Origin: Anaerolineae bacterium
GTDB lineage: Bacteria > Chloroflexota > Anaerolineae > Aggregatilineales > Phototrophicaceae
NCBI GenBank assembly: GCA_019912965.1
Contig: JAIOHM010000186.1
Coordinates: 1 to 58,006, forward strand
DNA length: 58,006 nucleotides
Direction of reading: 5' to 3'
Within the stretch, counting starts at the first letter, position 1. The number at the start of each line of letters is the position of its first letter. The translations under genes and the position numbers were made by a program. The notes beneath the pieces are model-generated. The model had not been told where the DNA came from, made no database searches, and was given only the letters and a program-made list of their open reading frames with translations. Shown one piece after another: positions 44,754 to 53,533 of this stretch.

Positions 44754-45989
44754 ATGTTTGCGGAACTCTCTCCTCGATACAAACCTTTAACGCTCGAAAC
44801 GATTGGCGATTATGTGCATTCGCGCCCGGAACTGCGTGATATATTTCATGAAAATGATGAGTTCGACGCGGTGGAAGTCGGCGACGGCAACCTGAATCTG
44901 GTATTCAAGGTATGGGCAAAAGCCGACCGCAAACGCACGGTTGTTTTCAAACAGGCACTCCCCTATTTACGGTTGGTTGGGGATAGCTGGCCGCTGCCGC
45001 CTGATCGAGCACGCATTGAAGCTCAGGCGCTCACGATCCATTACCAACTTGTTCCGGCATATACCCCGAAAGTGTATTTTTATGATCCCGATTTATATCT
45101 GATCGCCATGCAAAATCTGGATGATCACCTGATTATGCGAAAAGGCTTGAGTCAGGGAATCCAATATCCGCATTTTGCCGAACACATTGGGCTGTTTCTG
45201 GCGCGTACATTGGGCTATACCTCTGATCTGGTGCTGGATTATCGGGCAAAGAAGATGGAAGTCGCCCGGTTCATCAACCCGGAACTCTGTAAAATCACTG
45301 AAGATTTAGTGTTCACCGAACCCTATCGCTACACCGAACGCAACCGGTTTGACAAAGAACTTGAACCACAAGTATTGGCGCTGCAAGCCGACGAATCGCT
45401 GCGCTGCGAAGTAGCCAAGATGAAAACCAAGTTCATGACACAGGCGCAAGCGTTGGTGCATGGTGATTTGCATACCGGGAGCATCATGGTCAACCAGACC
45501 GATACCTATGTGATCGACCCCGAATTCGCCTTTTATGCTCCAATGGGATTTGATGTTGGGGCAGTCATCGGCAATCTCCTGTTGAACTATGCTGCTCATG
45601 AAGTTCGCACACCTGACCCCGAAAAACGGGCAACCTTCCGCAAATATCTAACCGATACCATCATCCGGCTTTGGCAGGTATTTGAGCGCGAATTTGCAAT
45701 AATCTGGAATCAGGTCGATGCCATTAATATGCCAAAAGGCTATCAGCAGCATTATATGCAAGGTATTCTGCAAGATGCGGCAGGCATGGGCGCGTGTAAG
45801 ATGATGCGGCGCATTATCGGGTTGGCGGGTGTGGAAGATATTCGTGGCATACCGGATGTTAGAGAACGCTGCATCGCTACCAGTTTGGCACTCAATATTG
45901 GCGTTCAACTCATCATGAAGCGCGAATCATTTACCCGGATTGAAGAGTTGGTAGAAACAGCTACCGCCTGCCGTCCATCCTATCCTTAG
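44754..45989 (+). CDS. mtnK: S-methyl-5-thioribose kinase
   Basis: Phosphorylates 5-methylthioribose (and, in some organisms, 5-deoxyribose) at C1 using ATP. 411 residues, usual for MtnK. Family features: VGDGNLNLVFKVW (nucleotide loop), VVFKQALPYLRLVGDSWPL, and the kinase core LVHGDLHTGSIMVN with VIDPEFAFYAPMGFDVG. It is the last gene of the importer operon, so it would phosphorylate the imported sugar. The isomerase that would act next (MtnA or its DrdI relative) is not in the window. The gene ends 60 bp before tRNA-Glu. Confidence 0.92.
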   Translation: MFAELSPRYKPLTLETIGDYVHSRPELRDIFHENDEFDAVEVGDGNLNLVFKVWAKADRKRTVVFKQALPYLRLVGDSWPLPPDRARIEAQALTIHYQLVPAYTPKVYFYDPDLYLIAMQNLDDHLIMRKGLSQGIQYPHFAEHIGLFLARTLGYTSDLVLDYRAKKMEVARFINPELCKITEDLVFTEPYRYTERNRFDKELEPQVLALQADESLRCEVAKMKTKFMTQAQALVHGDLHTGSIMVNQTDTYVIDPEFAFYAPMGFDVGAVIGNLLLNYAAHEVRTPDPEKRATFRKYLTDTIIRLWQVFEREFAIIWNQVDAINMPKGYQQHYMQGILQDAAGMGACKMMRRIIGLAGVEDIRGIPDVRERCIATSLALNIGVQLIMKRESFTRIEELVETATACRPSYP

Positions 45990-46009
45990 AATTCGATTGT
46001 GATTCTGTC

Positions 46010-46038
46010 TTGACGCTGCTGCATGACGCTGGTAAACT
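46010..46038 (+). promoter_or_regulatory. tRNA-Glu promoter
   Basis: TTGACG (46010-46015), a 17-bp spacer and TAAACT (46033-46038) form a good sigma-70-type promoter ending 11 bp before the tRNA. Confidence 0.7.
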
Positions 46039-46049
46039 GTGCGTCGTAA

Positions 46050-46122
46050 GGTCCCATCGTCTAGCGGCCTAGGATGTCACCCTTTCAAGGTGAAGACACG
46101 GGTTCGAACCCCGTTGGGACTA
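46050..46122 (+). tRNA. tRNA-Glu (anticodon UUC)
   Basis: A 73-nt cloverleaf. The acceptor GGTCCCA pairs with TGGGACT (G-U at the end pair) with discriminator A46122. The anticodon stem TCACC/GGTGA encloses CTTTCAA, giving UUC. The T-arm is ACGGG-TTCGAAC-CCCGT. CCA is not encoded. The 3' 14 bases (46109-46122) are the attachment core of the integrated element and are supplied intact, so the tRNA stays functional. The 3' end of the element's recombinase gene runs antisense through it. Confidence 0.95.
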
Positions 46123-47855
46123 AAATACGATCCATCACTTGAAACACCGCTATTGAAGCGGTTTTTCATTTCTTCGCCCATATCATCCTCATAAAGTGCC
46201 GCCCGTAGTTCGAGGAATGGTTCAGCCCATGCCTTGATTCTGAAATCGACAATCCGCCGCGCATCCAGATCATAAACCACTTCATCAAATAGACTTTGCG
46301 CCAAGATACGCCGATCTTCTCCAGTTGTGATGTCCCAAAATTGCTGTATCCGTTTGACCATCTCACGGCAGGTGGTCAATTCTAGGGTGATTTTCTGGCG
46401 ATCACTCGTTCGCGATTCCCAATAGACGATTTGCCGTTCGTGAAAGTCTTTTTGGCGGAAGTATTCGGCATCATCAATATCACCACTTTGGAAGAGCAGC
46501 ATATTGTTCTTTACGGCACGGCGATGCTTGGCAAGGTTCACCCGTTTCTGTTCTTCAAATTCCGCTTCATTTGAACCATCCAGATTATCAAAGCGCGATT
46601 CCACTGCCAGCGCCGCCATCAAATCAATGGCATCAGCGTTCACATCCAAAACATTGATGAGCCGAGCGAAATCATCTTCAATCTCACTGGCATACAGCGA
46701 GTTTGTCTGACAGCCACAGCGATTACTCTCCGAGTGACGATACCGGAACTTCCCTTGCTTTTGCCAGCCGATTAGCCGAGAGCGCAGTTTGACATCCTCG
46801 TGAGAACTGGCATTTGCTTCACAACGCGCACAGTACAGCAAGTGAGAAAGCGCGAACACATGCGCCTCACGCTTAACTTTGCTGGCATTGGTAATGAAGC
46901 TGCGGTTTTCTTGGGTTCGAGCCACCGCCTGAAGCAAATTCAGATCGAAGACTGCCCGCCCGGTTTCATAGAGAACTTGCGTTGGATTCTCAATCTTGCT
47001 GGCAATCCGATCACGCGCTTTACCCTGCGTCATCAATCCCGCATATTCACGCCAAGCAGATGTTACCCGCCGCACATCATCCAGCGTCAGCAGGCGAGGA
47101 TTGCCGTTGCGGTCACGAAATGCCCACCCTTCACTATTCAATTGGTTGGCAATATATAGATAACCATGCAGGTTGTCTTTGTAAATCTGTAAAATCCGTT
47201 CAGCACATTCATAGTATCCCCGCCACACCGCATCAGGATGAGGTGCTTGATTACGATCTTTTCCCGGTTGAAGTGTGCCATCAGGCATGAGCCATGCACC
47301 ATAAGGCGAGGGAGTGAGAAAACCCGACTCATTCCGAATTGTGCCAAACGGAGGTATCCCGATGCTTTGCCCTTTCCCCTTGCGGTAGCGCACACTATCT
47401 TTGGCACGACGAGAGGCATCCAAAGCATAGAGGTCATCCATAAACGCCTGAAAATAAGCTGTCATCCGTCCATCAGGTGTTGTGATATCAATTGTGCGAT
47501 CTATCGAGGCAAGGTGCAGTTTAACACCGTAATGAGGAAGTTCTTCAAACAGCTTAATTGCCCGCCATGCATTCCGCATCGCGCGCGATTGCTCATTGAC
47601 GACGACCGCCACTACATCATCATCTTTCAGCCGTGATTTGAGCAGCAGCCATTCAGGGCGATTTTCTTCTTTGGTAGCTGATTTATGCCCTTTGGCATCT
47701 TCATACCATTCTGGTATCCAGCCATACTTATCACAAGCCGCTTTGATATTGGCTCGCTGGCGCTCAGGACTGGTGAGATCGCTGGCATCCCGCGTAACGG
47801 AGAGCCGCACATAGCACAGAGCAACATTTCGTTTTTCAGACTTTTGAGGGGACAT
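46077..47855 (-). CDS. Large serine recombinase (integrase) of the element
   Basis: A 592-residue site-specific recombinase. The N-terminal resolvase domain holds nucleophile S19 (YVRLSVTRD) with SPERQ and SRAMRN. The recombinase domain (~165-300) has SIGIPPFG, and a zinc ribbon lies around 335-390 (YCARCEA ... CGC). A coiled-coil region follows. AAAGGAGT precedes the ATG. The frame passes through the left attachment core, so its last ~10 residues (after SPNG) are antisense tRNA sequence and the stop is within the tRNA. In the excised circle the frame would instead continue for 76 residues, to a stop at 54737. Serine recombinases seldom use tRNA genes, which are typical of tyrosine integrases. 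Confidence 0.93.
   Translation of the reverse strand: MSPQKSEKRNVALCYVRLSVTRDASDLTSPERQRANIKAACDKYGWIPEWYEDAKGHKSATKEENRPEWLLLKSRLKDDDVVAVVVNEQSRAMRNAWRAIKLFEELPHYGVKLHLASIDRTIDITTPDGRMTAYFQAFMDDLYALDASRRAKDSVRYRKGKGQSIGIPPFGTIRNESGFLTPSPYGAWLMPDGTLQPGKDRNQAPHPDAVWRGYYECAERILQIYKDNLHGYLYIANQLNSEGWAFRDRNGNPRLLTLDDVRRVTSAWREYAGLMTQGKARDRIASKIENPTQVLYETGRAVFDLNLLQAVARTQENRSFITNASKVKREAHVFALSHLLYCARCEANASSHEDVKLRSRLIGWQKQGKFRYRHSESNRCGCQTNSLYASEIEDDFARLINVLDVNADAIDLMAALAVESRFDNLDGSNEAEFEEQKRVNLAKHRRAVKNNMLLFQSGDIDDAEYFRQKDFHERQIVYWESRTSDRQKITLELTTCREMVKRIQQFWDITTGEDRRILAQSLFDEVVYDLDARRIVDFRIKAWAEPFLELRAALYEDDMGEEMKNRFNSGVSSDGSYFSPNGVRTRVFTLKG
46109..46122 (+). repeat. Attachment-site direct repeat, left (attL core)
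   Basis: CCCCGTTGGGACTA, the last 14 bases of tRNA-Glu. Identical to 54967-54980. Confidence 0.85.
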
Positions 47856-48018
47856 TACAGACTCCTTTTGATAGGTAGCGTCATACCAGCCGACGCGATA
47901 GAGTCTGTCGGAGGTCGTGCGCTAGATGGATTAGTGCATTTGACCAGGACGCCGGAGTGTTAGTCGCGCTTCGGCGTCCGCCATATACAGAGAAACTATC
48001 GCATTTAAGTGCAGGTTG

Positions 48019-48216
48019 TCAAGCAGTTGATTGGTTGAGCCGCTTGGCTTCTAACCGCAGCAGCACTTTGAGAAACCCCGCCAAGCCATTCACCACTTCA
48101 GGCGAATTGATTTTTGGATTATTTTGGCGCACTGCGTACTGTTCACAAATCGCCCGTGCATAACGCTCAACATATTGGTCAGGAGGCGGTTGATACTCTG
48201 GGTGTGAATTATTCAT
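48019..48216 (-). CDS. Small hypothetical protein coupled to the Rep-like gene
   Basis: A 65-residue protein beginning MNNSHPEYQPP; the ATG overlaps the end of the Rep-like gene (ATGAATAA), indicating translational coupling. It has helical content (ERYARAICEQYAV; FLKVLLRLEAKRL). It lies between the Rep-like and recombinase genes, a place where recombination directionality factors or Rep accessory proteins often occur, but no family was recognised. Confidence 0.55.
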   Translation of the reverse strand: MNNSHPEYQPPPDQYVERYARAICEQYAVRQNNPKINSPEVVNGLAGFLKVLLRLEAKRLNQSTA

Positions 48217-49423
48217 CTTGTTCACCCCCGCCGACCATTTTGGAGAGAAGTTCCCACTTCTCAACCGCTTTTTTGTTGAGCGAATGCCCTTCCGATTCCA
48301 ACAACTGTAACGCGGTAGCTAGTCCAGCAGGTGTATCTAGCCCGCGTTCGATGCCCACTCGCGCCATGAACCCGCCAAGCCAGCCGTTAACTGACTTCAG
48401 ATAATCCTCATTCAGGTCTGGACGGAAATCGTAATCGCGTTTTGCCCGCCCTTTGTAGTTGAATGTCCAGTCGTCAATTAGTTCCCGTAAGGCTTCCCAG
48501 ATCGGATGCAACGGCCAGCGTGATGGATTGCTATCCTCCGCTTGCGGGATACACAACCGCCCCCAATGCAGCGAAGCATAGTTGAGCAATTGCAGGAAAC
48601 CCTCAAACGTGAGTTGAGAAAGATACCTTATCCCAGCATATCGCCCTGCATAACATTTGATTGTCCATTCAAAACGGGCGACAGCGATTTCATCCTGTTC
48701 ACCGACACCCCACACCGAACGCCAGAAGCCGGACGTACCACGCCCGATGCTTTCCGCTACTTTGTCATAGACTTTGAACCGCACCGCACCCTCAGACGAG
48801 CCAATGGATAATCCTTCCAGTTGTCCAGTGCGGGCAGAAATATGGAAATGCTTTTGGACAGCATAACCTACCCACTGATTGCGCCATTCATCTATTGAGA
48901 ACGAGGCGACAGGCAGCCCCAGCACATCTGCTGTGATGTCCATGCGGTTGATGCGAATGGGATATTTTTCAGGATTGGAAACACCAAATACGATGAGTTG
49001 GGCGAGGACATGCTCAGTCAGTTTTTGAGGCGAAATCACATCCCCATATTGACATAACCACTTGGGTCCAAGCTGAAGCATGACCCCCATCCCTTGCCCT
49101 GCGGAGGCGGTATCCTTCAGCCTATCTGTAACCCGATCTGTGATGAACAGCCGAGCATCCCCATCCCAAATCGAGAACTTGTACCCTAACCCACCCCGCC
49201 GGAGCAGGAAATCCTCAAATGGAACACCTTCATGCAGGCGAGGATTGCCCTCATCTCGAATGATAGACGCCCAACGGGTGTACACATCCAGATGTGGATA
49301 TTCGAGGATCAGATATAAGCTATCTATCCCCAAGAAAGCCAGTTGTAATTTCAACCCCCGTGATACAGGACGGGGGTTATCTGGCGATTGTGCGTCCGAA
49401 GACGCGGATTCAGAAGTAACCAT
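48209..49423 (-). CDS. Replication initiation factor / MobT-NicK-like relaxase
   Basis: A protein of about 404 residues of the Rep_trans-like replication-initiation group that also contains NicK/MobT relaxases of integrative elements. Recognisable pieces are YPIRINRMDITADVLG, RFKVYDKVAES, and the terminal half with EWTIKCYAGRYAGIRYLSQL. It would nick one strand at an origin for rolling-circle replication or mobilisation. ATG 49423 is preferred over GTG 49435 because GAGG lies about 10 bp upstream. Two strong hairpins upstream (49448-49490 and 49842-49966) are candidate nick or initiation structures. Confidence 0.75.
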   Translation of the reverse strand: MVTSESASSDAQSPDNPRPVSRGLKLQLAFLGIDSLYLILEYPHLDVYTRWASIIRDEGNPRLHEGVPFEDFLLRRGGLGYKFSIWDGDARLFITDRVTDRLKDTASAGQGMGVMLQLGPKWLCQYGDVISPQKLTEHVLAQLIVFGVSNPEKYPIRINRMDITADVLGLPVASFSIDEWRNQWVGYAVQKHFHISARTGQLEGLSIGSSEGAVRFKVYDKVAESIGRGTSGFWRSVWGVGEQDEIAVARFEWTIKCYAGRYAGIRYLSQLTFEGFLQLLNYASLHWGRLCIPQAEDSNPSRWPLHPIWEALRELIDDWTFNYKGRAKRDYDFRPDLNEDYLKSVNGWLGGFMARVGIERGLDTPAGLATALQLLESEGHSLNKKAVEKWELLSKMVGGGEQDE

Positions 49424-49447
49424 GCGTGAGAACACCTCATATCGTGA

Positions 49448-49490
49448 GTGTCCGGCGCGCCGCCTTAAAAAGCGGCGGACGCGCCGACAC
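49448..49490. repeat. Long hairpin just upstream of the Rep-like gene
   Basis: GTGTC (49448-49452) pairs with GACAC (49486-49490); GGCGCG and CCGCC continue the stem against GGCGG and CGCGCC, with single unpaired bases at C49453 and A49479. The stem has 16 pairs with a TTAAAAAGC loop. It is a candidate origin or relaxase-recognition structure, or a leader hairpin of the Rep-like mRNA. Confidence 0.65.
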
Positions 49491-49841
49491 AGCCAACGCG
49501 AATGACAACGCCACGCGATTGCGTCAGAAAAGATATGAGTTGTTCAGGGATTAGGGTTCGTAAACGGCGGCTTAACCACTGGATCGTATATTTAACCCTG
49601 CCGAACGATTCAGGGGGATAGTGCCAGTTTTTCACCATCCAAACTATGAACGGCCACAAGCCAGCAGCCGACGACATCATAGCCATTGAAGAGTAAAGTT
49701 GCGACCGCGAGTGCGGTTGTCACTTGTTATTATGCATATTCTGGGAGGCATGTGGTACACATTTTGTGAAAAAAACGTAAATTTTTTAGGAACACACTTT
49801 AAGAAGCAAAAGGGAAAGATACTCGTCATTTGCCCCGCCGA

Positions 49842-49966
49842 CCCTTGACAGCCACCTTTCCGGCCTTTGTAGAAAGGGCGAGGGGTGGCTCCGAAGAAGG
49901 TAGATTAGAAGTACCCACCCCTCAAGTTTCCAGTTTAGGCCGGAAAGGAAAACCGGCTGTCAAGGG
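49842..49966. repeat. Nested 125-bp inverted repeat (candidate origin or structured RNA)
   Basis: Three perfect arm pairs are nested: CCCTTGACAGCC (49842-49853) with GGCTGTCAAGGG (49955-49966); CCTTTCCGGCC (49855-49865) with GGCCGGAAAGG (49938-49948); GAGGGGTGG (49880-49888) with CCACCCCTC (49915-49923). The loop is 26 nt. It sits in the 740-bp gene-free stretch between the NurA-like and Rep-like genes. The rest of that stretch (49491-49841 and 49967-50165) shows no supported gene. Confidence 0.75.
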
Positions 49967-50165
49967 CAAGCGCTTCGCGTCGGCTACACTGTGGGTAGCA
50001 AATGCGCTCTTTGCTCAGGGTTCACCAAAGGAGGTTTGTCTCGATCTAAAACAAACACATAATATTAATTTTACCTTTCAATTGTTTGAAATAATATCAA
50101 TATTTCAACAAATTATTGCGTGAAATCACTAACAAAAGATGATCTGTGTCTGATTGAAATTTTTA

Positions 50166-51500
50166 CTATTTGCTCATCGTACCAATTGCAAACTTTTGGA
50201 GAATCCGTGAACTTGGGTGATTGGCAAGTGAAACAAGTTTATTTGCTAATGCTATCGGAACAAGAGAGTTATCATACATATCACATCTGAGCTTTTCCAG
50301 ATTAGATAAAACAACTTGTAAATTTGGAAAATCACTCGCATTGGGATGAGATAATACAGTGCTAGTGGGAAGCGAAGCGACATACATATCGCCAGAACTA
50401 GTCTTAAATATCAATTTGTTGCCGTAATAGGTAGTGCGCCCATATGGATTAGATGGATCAGCTTTACCTGGTAGGATGTATTTGTAAAGATAATCGTTGT
50501 CAATTAGTAACATGCTACCGTTATCTAATAACTCACGGATTTCATCAGCGTGTTCAACGAAAGCCCCACTCTTTTCTAGGCCTGCCATATAGAGTTTATG
50601 TCTATCAAAAAGAAAATTTACAAGCCGCCGCATTGGCTTGTGCATATTGGCAGTTTGACCAAAAAATGCCAATGGTCCATCTTTGACAAAAAGGGTTTGC
50701 CCAAGTAATGAAGGTTTAGTTTTTAAGATTAAGTGGATGAGATATACCAGTATCATCTGTTCTACTGTAGTAGTGACATAACCTAAAATCCCACCTGCCC
50801 CCAACTCATTGTCAATAGCCTCATGAAGACGGAAAACATCAGTCAGTAGAATATCACCTCCGCAACTATCGCACTTGAAATTATAATTTGGAGACATCTT
50901 GTCTCGGTTTAGAGGTACATTACTTTGCTCACACAGCGGACAACTTGAAAGCATCCATTCGGAAATAGGTTGATCGTATTCTGAAAAAATGAACCATTTG
51001 AGAGTTTCGATTAACGAAGAACCATCATGTTTGGCACAGAAAAAATCAAACATTGCATGACGCACTGATGCGGTTAATGTGGTTTCTTTTGATAGGGTGA
51101 TATTGCGAACGGGCAACGTGAGTTTAAAACGTTGGATGTTATTGAGGCGAGCCATATCAGCAGGATCAATAAATGGTTGCTCATCCATCGTTTCTAAGTC
51201 TTCTACACTGAAGATGATTGCACCTAATTGGAAGAAACAAATAGTTGCCGATGGAAATTCTGTGCGAACTGCGACCTCATTGTAGCCACCATCTACAGCA
51301 ATTATCACCTTAATGGGATTATTGTCTGGGTGGCTAAAAGGGACACAACGATCTTTAGAAATTTGAACATCACTTGCTTGACGAGGCATATCACATGAAG
51401 ACAGAAAGGCTTGTACATCAGGATCTTTAATTATGTAACCATGAGAGGATTTACTTGCGTATTCATTTGGTCGGCGACCGTAGCGACTTGTATAAGGCAT
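50166..51500 (-). CDS. NurA-domain nuclease with inserted zinc ribbon
   Basis: A 444-residue protein. NurA-type catalytic elements are D70 in VIIAVDGGYNEV and D274 in LFVKDGPLAFF. A four-Cys zinc ribbon (C187-x-x-C190, C210-x-x-C213) is inserted between them. NurA is a 5'-3' nuclease that works with the HerA hexamer in archaeal end resection; in bacteria such pairs occur in defence islands. It is the last gene of the low-GC methyltransferase-HerA-NurA unit, 18 bp after HerA. The start is the ATG at 51500; no strong ribosome-binding site is visible. Confidence 0.8.
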   Translation of the reverse strand: MPYTSRYGRRPNEYASKSSHGYIIKDPDVQAFLSSCDMPRQASDVQISKDRCVPFSHPDNNPIKVIIAVDGGYNEVAVRTEFPSATICFFQLGAIIFSVEDLETMDEQPFIDPADMARLNNIQRFKLTLPVRNITLSKETTLTASVRHAMFDFFCAKHDGSSLIETLKWFIFSEYDQPISEWMLSSCPLCEQSNVPLNRDKMSPNYNFKCDSCGGDILLTDVFRLHEAIDNELGAGGILGYVTTTVEQMILVYLIHLILKTKPSLLGQTLFVKDGPLAFFGQTANMHKPMRRLVNFLFDRHKLYMAGLEKSGAFVEHADEIRELLDNGSMLLIDNDYLYKYILPGKADPSNPYGRTTYYGNKLIFKTSSGDMYVASLPTSTVLSHPNASDFPNLQVVLSNLEKLRCDMYDNSLVPIALANKLVSLANHPSSRILQKFAIGTMSK

Positions 51501-51518
51501 TGTGTTTACACTTTTACT

Positions 51519-53531
51519 TTATCCGTTAGGGAAACGATCAACCTGTACAGGAACAACAAATGGATTTGAGTAGGTTTTCATTCTCACAAAGCCTTTATCA
51601 TTAGTTGCGCTAAATCTTACTAAGCTGTCAGTGAAGTCAACGAAATCATAGTATTTTTTGATTTCCTTTGTCTCATCCTCATTATTTAAGTGCGCTATAA
51701 ACCAGTTTTGAGTATTCTTCAGAATGTTTGAACTGATAGAACTCACTTCTTGGGTTGCATAAATGAGGCCAAGATTCAACTTCGCACCTTCTTTTGCAAT
51801 GCGATTATAAATCTGACTTAAATCTTGATCGTCCTTTTTGGGAAAAAGATTGTGTGCCTCCTCAAAATAGAATTGGATGAAATTGTTGGGCTTTGCTTCA
51901 ACAAAGCGTCCCATAGACTCAACAAAAATCTGACGGCAAATGTTTTCTGAGTATAGGTTCTGGATTGTTGGATCACCCTGTGAAAGATCCACTATGATGA
52001 TTTTCCCATTTCGCAGTTCTTCCACAATTTCTTTTTTGAAGGATTTATCGGCAGTTTCGGTGTGTAAATCAGCAATTGACCGTAACTTTCTGAAACCGGA
52101 AACGTTCGCACTTCCAGTGGGTTTAGTTTTACGTGTTAGCATGACAAGAAGTGCTTTCAAATCTTCGTCCGCCCACTCACGTCCCTTTGTTTTCTGGTAC
52201 TTTGTAATGAAATCGCTAGATGTGTAATTATCCCAAACAGTTGAAAACCAGTTGGTAGCCTGTTGAAGCGAAATACCTTTACTAGGGTCAATTCCAGCAC
52301 AAAGATCATTAAGCTCTTTTGCGCCTTCAAATGTGATAGAGAATTTATCAGGTGTTCTAAATCCGGCACTAAAAAGGCAGCAGCAATAGGCCGCCACTTT
52401 TCGCTTATATCTTGTTTGTGCAGATATATCAGTGGGGTCTTCAGGTTCTTCTAGATCAATCGACAGGAAGCTCTTCACATAATCAGAAGTGTCTTCTGCG
52501 AGCTGGCTTTTGACAAGTTCAAAACCAGAAACAATATCATGGTAGAAGTTTACTTTCATTACTTTAAACCCCACCTTTTGAACCACACTGTATCGAGTCA
52601 CATGTTCTCGGTACAGATCAAAAATTGCCGTGCCTTCGTCTTGCAGATTTGCATTTGCATATTCACCGTTTATGTCGAAGATGATTTGTCCTACTGGATA
52701 CTTGGGAATACCATCTTTGGTCAGCGCTTCAAGGTTGGTTTCGAGGCTATTTGTCGATGATGAATATAGGGATTTATTCGTCGCTTTTGAACTCATCTGC
52801 ACCGAAGCTTGTATGATCTTTTTTACTGTATTTGACTTTCCAGTTCGCGTCATTCCGAACAACGCCGTTCTCTTCCCAAGAAAGTCTTGCGGACTTACGT
52901 AAACAGATACACTCGATTCTTGTTCTTGGAAACGAGCACTGGAACTGTAGCGTACCTTTCCAATTTGGATATCGGTTGGTTTACCAGTTACTTCCCCATC
53001 ACGGAAATTAACAATTGTGCCTAAAACATCATGATTTGGTTTTATGACACTGTAATTATGTGCGCTGTAGTAATTTTCAATATCAGCGCCAAAACGAACT
53101 TTCCCATCTTTCGTGTGATAGAACGTGCCAAGAGTACGACAATCAATACCAGAAAAGCTAAATTGATACCGAGTAAAGCTATCTAACTGAGTGTCAATCC
53201 CACTCGTTTTTAGATTATCTTTGTAGTATTCAATCATCGAACTAATAACGTCACTGTCTGTAGGGAGTTTTGTAGGTCTAAGTACTCTCAAAAGAAGAGC
53301 TTCTGACACTTCATCCTCATTTTCATAGTAGGCAAGCAAAAATGCTCCTTGTGGGATACCCTTTGCACGCTGCTTCCAAGCATCAGCGACCAAGAGAAAT
53401 GCTCTATCATAATCAAGCGCAAATGGGCGACCGACAAATAAGCCTGTTTGCCATTCTCCAGTTTTAGAATCTCGTTTAAAAATGTCAGTTGACGCTAACT
53501 TCTTGATTGCTGTAGCAATGCTGGTTTCCAT
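51519..53531 (-). CDS. HerA-like hexameric ATPase/DNA translocase
   Basis: A 670-residue HerA/FtsK-superfamily ATPase. An N-terminal HAS-barrel-like region precedes Walker A GMTRTGKS (226-233). Hydrophobic Walker B-like strands are IIIVDLSQGD and QFYFEEAHNLFP, and the HerA-typical segment RIAKEGAKLNLGLIYATQE is followed by the trans-Arg-like LNNEDETKEIKKYY. HerA pumps DNA into or along NurA-type nucleases. Its ATG is 2 bp after the methyltransferase stop, and the NurA-like gene follows, so the three form one operon. Confidence 0.9.
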   Translation of the reverse strand: METSIATAIKKLASTDIFKRDSKTGEWQTGLFVGRPFALDYDRAFLLVADAWKQRAKGIPQGAFLLAYYENEDEVSEALLLRVLRPTKLPTDSDVISSMIEYYKDNLKTSGIDTQLDSFTRYQFSFSGIDCRTLGTFYHTKDGKVRFGADIENYYSAHNYSVIKPNHDVLGTIVNFRDGEVTGKPTDIQIGKVRYSSSARFQEQESSVSVYVSPQDFLGKRTALFGMTRTGKSNTVKKIIQASVQMSSKATNKSLYSSSTNSLETNLEALTKDGIPKYPVGQIIFDINGEYANANLQDEGTAIFDLYREHVTRYSVVQKVGFKVMKVNFYHDIVSGFELVKSQLAEDTSDYVKSFLSIDLEEPEDPTDISAQTRYKRKVAAYCCCLFSAGFRTPDKFSITFEGAKELNDLCAGIDPSKGISLQQATNWFSTVWDNYTSSDFITKYQKTKGREWADEDLKALLVMLTRKTKPTGSANVSGFRKLRSIADLHTETADKSFKKEIVEELRNGKIIIVDLSQGDPTIQNLYSENICRQIFVESMGRFVEAKPNNFIQFYFEEAHNLFPKKDDQDLSQIYNRIAKEGAKLNLGLIYATQEVSSISSNILKNTQNWFIAHLNNEDETKEIKKYYDFVDFTDSLVRFSATNDKGFVRMKTYSNPFVVPVQVDRFPNG

Positions 53532-53533
53532 AA

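Noticed and set aside
44754..45989. Reading mtnK as part of the ordinary methionine salvage pathway
   Set aside because: None of the other salvage genes (mtnA, mtnB, mtnC/W/X, mtnD) is beside it; it is instead in an importer operon next to an aldolase-containing shell locus. It remains possible that they are elsewhere in the genome.
46050..46122. Possible disruption of tRNA-Glu by the insertion
   Set aside because: The acceptor, T-arm and discriminator are all complete because the 14-bp core restores the 3' end.
49465..49686. A 73-codon minus-strand frame upstream of the Rep-like gene
   Set aside because: No ribosome-binding site or family resemblance, and its end runs into the 49448-49490 hairpin. 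It may be real but cannot be supported.
49842..49966. CRISPR-like or other tandem repeat array in the gene-free stretch
   Set aside because: The similarity is between inverted arms only; there are no regularly spaced direct repeats or cas genes in the window.
50027..50035. A perfect anti-SD-complementary AAAGGAGGT on the plus strand
   Set aside because: No start codon with an open frame follows at a usable distance; the next in-frame stop comes within a few codons.
49830..50123. A 97-codon plus-strand frame over the large inverted repeat
   Set aside because: Its sequence is explained by the hairpin arms, it has no recognisable domain, and it opposes all genes of the element.
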